Assembly (NCBI RefSeq): GCF_004193775.1
Contig: NC_041011.1
Coordinates: 13,572,968 to 13,636,967, forward strand
Length of the DNA: 64,000 nucleotides
From: Glycine soja
Lineage: Eukaryota > Streptophyta > Magnoliopsida > Fabales > Fabaceae
Direction of reading: 5' to 3'
Position numbers and translations under genes: made by a program. Below the pieces are notes generated by a model. It was not told the DNA's origin and did not search any database. It worked only from the letters and a program-made list of their open reading frames with translations. Shown here piece by piece: positions 60,498 through 64,000 of this stretch; the stretch's first letter is position 1, and every line of letters begins with the position of its first letter.

Positions 60498-60780
60498 TAT
60501 TCTCTCTGTCTCATAATAACATATGTTTAAATTTTTTTACACAAATTAAAAAGTAAGTATTCTATGAGAATTATTATTTATTAGGAGATAATTATATTAA
60601 AATATTTTTATTGTCTCTTAATTTCAATAAATATATTATTAAGTCTTTTAAGACAACAACATTTATTAGATGACAAAATTAGAATAAATATTTGAATACT
60701 CATTGAAAAGTGAGAATTTGAGTTAATTTGATTTTTTTCAAAGGTTAAAATTGTATTTATTTTGAGACGAAAATGGAGTA
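60498..60780. mobile_element. Stowaway-like MITE
   Basis: The left end, TATTCTCTCTGTCTCATAATAA, and the right end read on the minus strand, TACTCCATTTTCGTCTCAAAATAA, are inverted copies that start with TA. The '(T)CTC(C)..CGTCTCA(T/A)AATAA' ends are typical of Tc1/mariner-type MITEs. It is 283 bases, non-coding, with a truncated relative at 45875-46055. Confidence 0.75.
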
Positions 60781-62791
60781 CCTATTTTTTCATCCTATCA
60801 CTCTTATCAATTCTATTATTTCACAGCTTCTCTCTCTCTTCTATTTTTAATCTTCTCTCATATAAAAAAAAACTACACACTAAGTGTTAAATTAATACAA
60901 TTTCTCAATTTTTCACAGCCAAACGCCCGCAGCAAATTGCAACCTATGAACGGCATCCCCATGAAAATGAAGCAAGTCCATTTAGCTATTTGCCTTTTTT
61001 AAAAAAAGTCCATTTAGATATTTAGGCACAAACATCAGACACCATATCAAAGTGGGGACAGATGTTTCCTATCAAGAACAAAGAGAGTAACCCCACAGAA
61101 TTACCAGATCTCTTAACTACTTTTGATACTCCCTTCCTATACCCTTATATATCATAGAGTAAAAAATATTCATGCACAAGATTTATATGCGTGTAAAGTC
61201 ATATTGATATTGTTGTTTAAGCAAAACAATATTGATATTGATGTGATTTCCATTTTACCCCTACTTCAAACCCTATATAAATATTTGTCCCCAGTGACAT
61301 TACACTCCCAAAAATCCCTCATCAACGCACACAAACACAACACATTCACATTCACTGATTATTGGCTTTAGTGATCACATACCCCATGTGCCATAATGCA
61401 TGTCAATTAATACCATTGAAATCTACCACAATGAATCCAAGAGCTAATGTGCTATGGAGGACATACCCATAATTCCCCAATGCCAAGCCATTTAAGGCAA
61501 GAAATCCCCAATTTCCTAAATCTGCATTTATGGTTGTCATTAAAGTTGGCACATAAATTCCCTAGACATCCCACTAAGAACCAGTTGATGTCAGGGATTG
61601 TGATTGAAACAACTGGTAATTGACTACTTGCCATCCATGCATGATTTCCAAAGAGAATGTCTGTTTTAAATTAATGGCTTTGGAATTACAATGCCACAAA
61701 AACAATTAGGCCTTGTAAATGTCATAAATTTTGTGGAAGCCATTCAATTGGGACTAATATTGTAAAGCTACATGTTAAATCCACTTTCCATCATAAGGGG
61801 TGAAAAAAGGTGTGGCTTTGATTGGTGCTCAAAGATTTATTAAAAGGGTATGGGAAAGAGGGAGATAAAGACACCTTCAGTTACGGAGCAAGTAAAAGCA
61901 AAAGGCAGAGAGAAAAAGGGTTTCATCCATTAGAAGCCAGAAAACATTGGACAGAGGAGTAAAGAAAAAAAGAAAAGAAAAGAAAATGATCGAAAGTGTG
62001 TGTACCTTTGTTATTTCTTAGTTATCATACATATCATCTCATGTTATCATCAAAGGGAATAAACCCTTGTATGATGATCTCGTGGTACGTATATGAGGTA
62101 CACATATGTTGCTGCTGGCTCAGTCATATAGTCGCGGGTGCCTTGTCCTTGGAATATGTATTGTAAGGTTCCAAAGCAAAAATCTGTTGAAAGAAAGAAA
62201 GTAATATCCCACTACAATTTTCACTTTATGGGGAAGAGGAGGGACCCCCACTTTCTATTGTTTACACTCTTTTGGAGTCACAATCCATTATAAATGAATT
62301 TAATTTCAAAGTTACGGATTATGATGAAAAGAGAAAAGAAAAAGTCTTCTTTTGAATTTGAATTTAAGTTTAATTAACTAAATTAAAAAAAAATTAACTT
62401 AAGTGAGAGTTAACACTCACTTTTTTATATATATATATATATATTATTTGTGTTATATCATTAATTAATGTATGATCTCCAAAGGACTAATTAGATATTA
62501 AGTGTAAAATTTGTAAACTTTTGCAAGTTGTCTAATAATGAAGGGAAATCCTAAACCTAACAATATAATAATTGGTGACATATGTTTTAATACCATTAAA
62601 TAGAATTTTGATTTGTATCTAACTTATTAACAATGAAAGTTATTTTAGTCATATCATTGGTCAATGTTGGATTTTCAACAAGTTTAATTTTAAACAATTG
62701 TCAAAATATTAGGACTCTTTTAATAAATAAAAATGATGCTTTGGCACAATTATGTGTACACACTTTCAAAAATGAAAAATTAATTATGGGT

Positions 62792-62840
<49 letters not shown>

Positions 62841-63681
62841 CTTGACACTTAGAGAGATAAAGTGATAGAAGATAGAGAAATTTAGGTATGAAGTGTGATA
62901 CAATAAGAAGAAAAAGAGAGAAAAGAGAAAAATATTAATGAGATATTAGAAATAGAGGATTGTGGACATATTGTATTTAATTTTTTTAAGAAAAAAGAGA
63001 GATAAAATAAAGAAATAAAAAAACAAAAAGATGTAAGATAAGTATAAAAAAAATGTAGAAAGATTATAGTTGTTTAATAAACACTTGTAATTAACCTAAC
63101 TAAAGTGCTTGAATGGGAGTTCAGTGCTATGAAAATCACCCGACAAAGTACTGACCAAGTGAGGAATAACATGAAGATTGAGTTAGGAATTATAGGCATG
63201 GGTTTGGTGCTGAACATGAAATGAAAATGGGAACATCATCTCAACTCTTTAGGAACAAAAAGATTAGCCCGAGAGAGAGAGACTCTTGTGCACCGGAATT
63301 TCTGTCAAATGCATGTGTGTAGGGATTTCCCCATACCATGACACAAAAACAAACATCCCACACGGCACATATACACAAGCTCTCTGCCTCGTCTTGACTT
63401 TCTTTCTCGTGTCATTTCAATTTTCAGGGGTCCAAACTAGGAAGCTCATTCATCATGGCATGCACGTTTTACATATGCTCATTGCAACATTATTATACAA
63501 CGAAATGAATATAGCTTCTCTTTTTGGTGTACAAAATAAAATGGATCACTAGCTAGGAGAGAAAGCGCATTGAAAGACTAATTTACTCTTTTGGGCATGT
63601 CTTTTTCGTGCAAAGCCCTTTGGTCAAGTCATGAATGAATCTTAGTATTTTCTCATTGTACTACTTTAAATTTTAAACAAT
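60781..63681. other. Intergenic DNA, no supported gene
   Basis: About 61440-62340 is less AT-rich and includes a purine-rich leader-like tract (61855-61990) followed by TCATCAAAGGG/CCCTTGTATGATGA, a short imperfect hairpin at about 62048-62076. It might belong to a non-coding transcript, but nothing confirms it. The rest is AT-rich. Confidence 0.4.
62795..62838. repeat. (AT)n microsatellite
   Basis: An AT run of about 44 bases; a shorter one lies at about 62425-62444. Confidence 0.93.
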
Positions 63682-64000
63682 CACTACCAAAAACATGAGA
63701 AACAACGATGGTGAATCGACAATGGTTTTACCAAAATTGTGGTAATAAGTTTGGTGACATTTTTGTAAATATCACTAAAATTACAACGACGATTTTTTAA
63801 AAAATGACATCAAAGCCTGAAATCGAAGACGATTCTTTAGAGAATCGTTGTTCAACAAGCTAATTCAAAGACAATTTTTGAAAACTATCTTTAAAGGTCA
63901 AGTGTTTTGGCTTTTATTACTCGTGTCCTTTCTTAGCGTCTCACTAGCTCACACCCTCTCAGAGTCTCTTTTCCCCCTCTCTCCCTCGCCTAACCACCGA
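63682..64000. mobile_element. Left end of a CACTA-like transposon, cut by the window edge
   Basis: The sequence CACTACCAAAAACATGAGAAACAACGATGG starts a block with inverted pairs typical of CACTA subterminal regions: CGACAATGGTTTTACCAAAATTGTGG, and GACGATTCTTTAG against the facing GAATCGTTGTTC. The other end lies right of the window. The pyrimidine-rich sequence after about 63900 may be captured or internal DNA. Confidence 0.55.

Noticed and set aside
61452..61634. 60-codon minus-strand ORF
   Set aside because: No signal peptide, domain or supporting signals; similar-length ORFs are common by chance here.
62040..62080. Short hairpin considered as a microRNA precursor
   Set aside because: The stem is short and imperfect and contains no known plant miRNA sequence that I recognise.
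1..64000. CRISPR arrays, bacterial operons, riboswitches or prophage
   Set aside because: The sequence is plant nuclear DNA with spliced genes; the tandem repeats found are microsatellites or transposon repeats without regular unique spacers.

Overview
The window looks like nuclear DNA of a legume, most likely soybean or a close Glycine relative. It is AT-rich, its genes have short exons and GT-AG introns, and long stretches are stacked plant transposons. The assignment to Glycine is an inference. It rests on recurring repeat motifs I associate with that genus: GTAATCGATTAC palindromes, ends reading AAATATGTTTTTAGTCC, and LTRs carrying GCTTAGCG motifs. No bacterial, organellar or CRISPR sequence was found.

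Genes. (1) 572-6564 (+): the 3' part of a NIMA-related (NEK) kinase gene whose first exons lie left of the window. Eleven exons are visible. Its DFG motif reads EFG, and its last exon encodes six acidic tandem repeats of about 80 residues. (2) 7888-8067 (-): an intact 59-residue arabinogalactan peptide of the AGP23 type. (3) 23061-23578 (+): a defensin-like cysteine-rich peptide gene broken by a frameshift and a stop. (4) 28128-28764 (+): two orphan exons of a probable armadillo-type protein. (5) 30296-30517 (+): a small secreted, probably GPI-anchored peptide. (6) 31653-37790 (-): a complete 12-exon gene for a chloroplast lumenal C-terminal processing peptidase (S41A, 508 residues) with the Ser/Lys dyad intact.

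Transposons. Several have boundaries I could place to the base because target-site duplications (TSDs) are visible. 10311-14575 is a solo LTR (TSD aatat) carrying a second LTR at 10548-12208 (TSD ctaat). 15180-22231 is a three-level nest: a terminal-inverted-repeat element, inside it a CACTA transposon (15986-21828), and inside that a solo LTR (16160-17447, TSD agcat). The CACTA carries a degraded piece of a mitochondrial ATP synthase beta gene and probably a leucine-rich-repeat fragment. 26024-27767 is an inverted-repeat element with gene-like pieces and a nested foldback. 38865-42186 is a second solo LTR related to the first (TSD attcg). 42695-45464 is a third LTR-like block. 47437-48965 looks like a decayed short LTR element. 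52452-58641 is a full-length but dead Ty1/copia element (TSD aacaa) split by a nested LTR at 54484-55898. 63682 onward is the left end of another CACTA-like element. Small foldback elements are scattered between them.

The genes do not form an operon or pathway. The kinase, the peptidase and the two secreted peptides are independent plant genes separated by repeats. The most unusual material is the nested gene-capturing CACTA and the altered, repeat-bearing NEK kinase. I did not find a convincing new multi-gene system.
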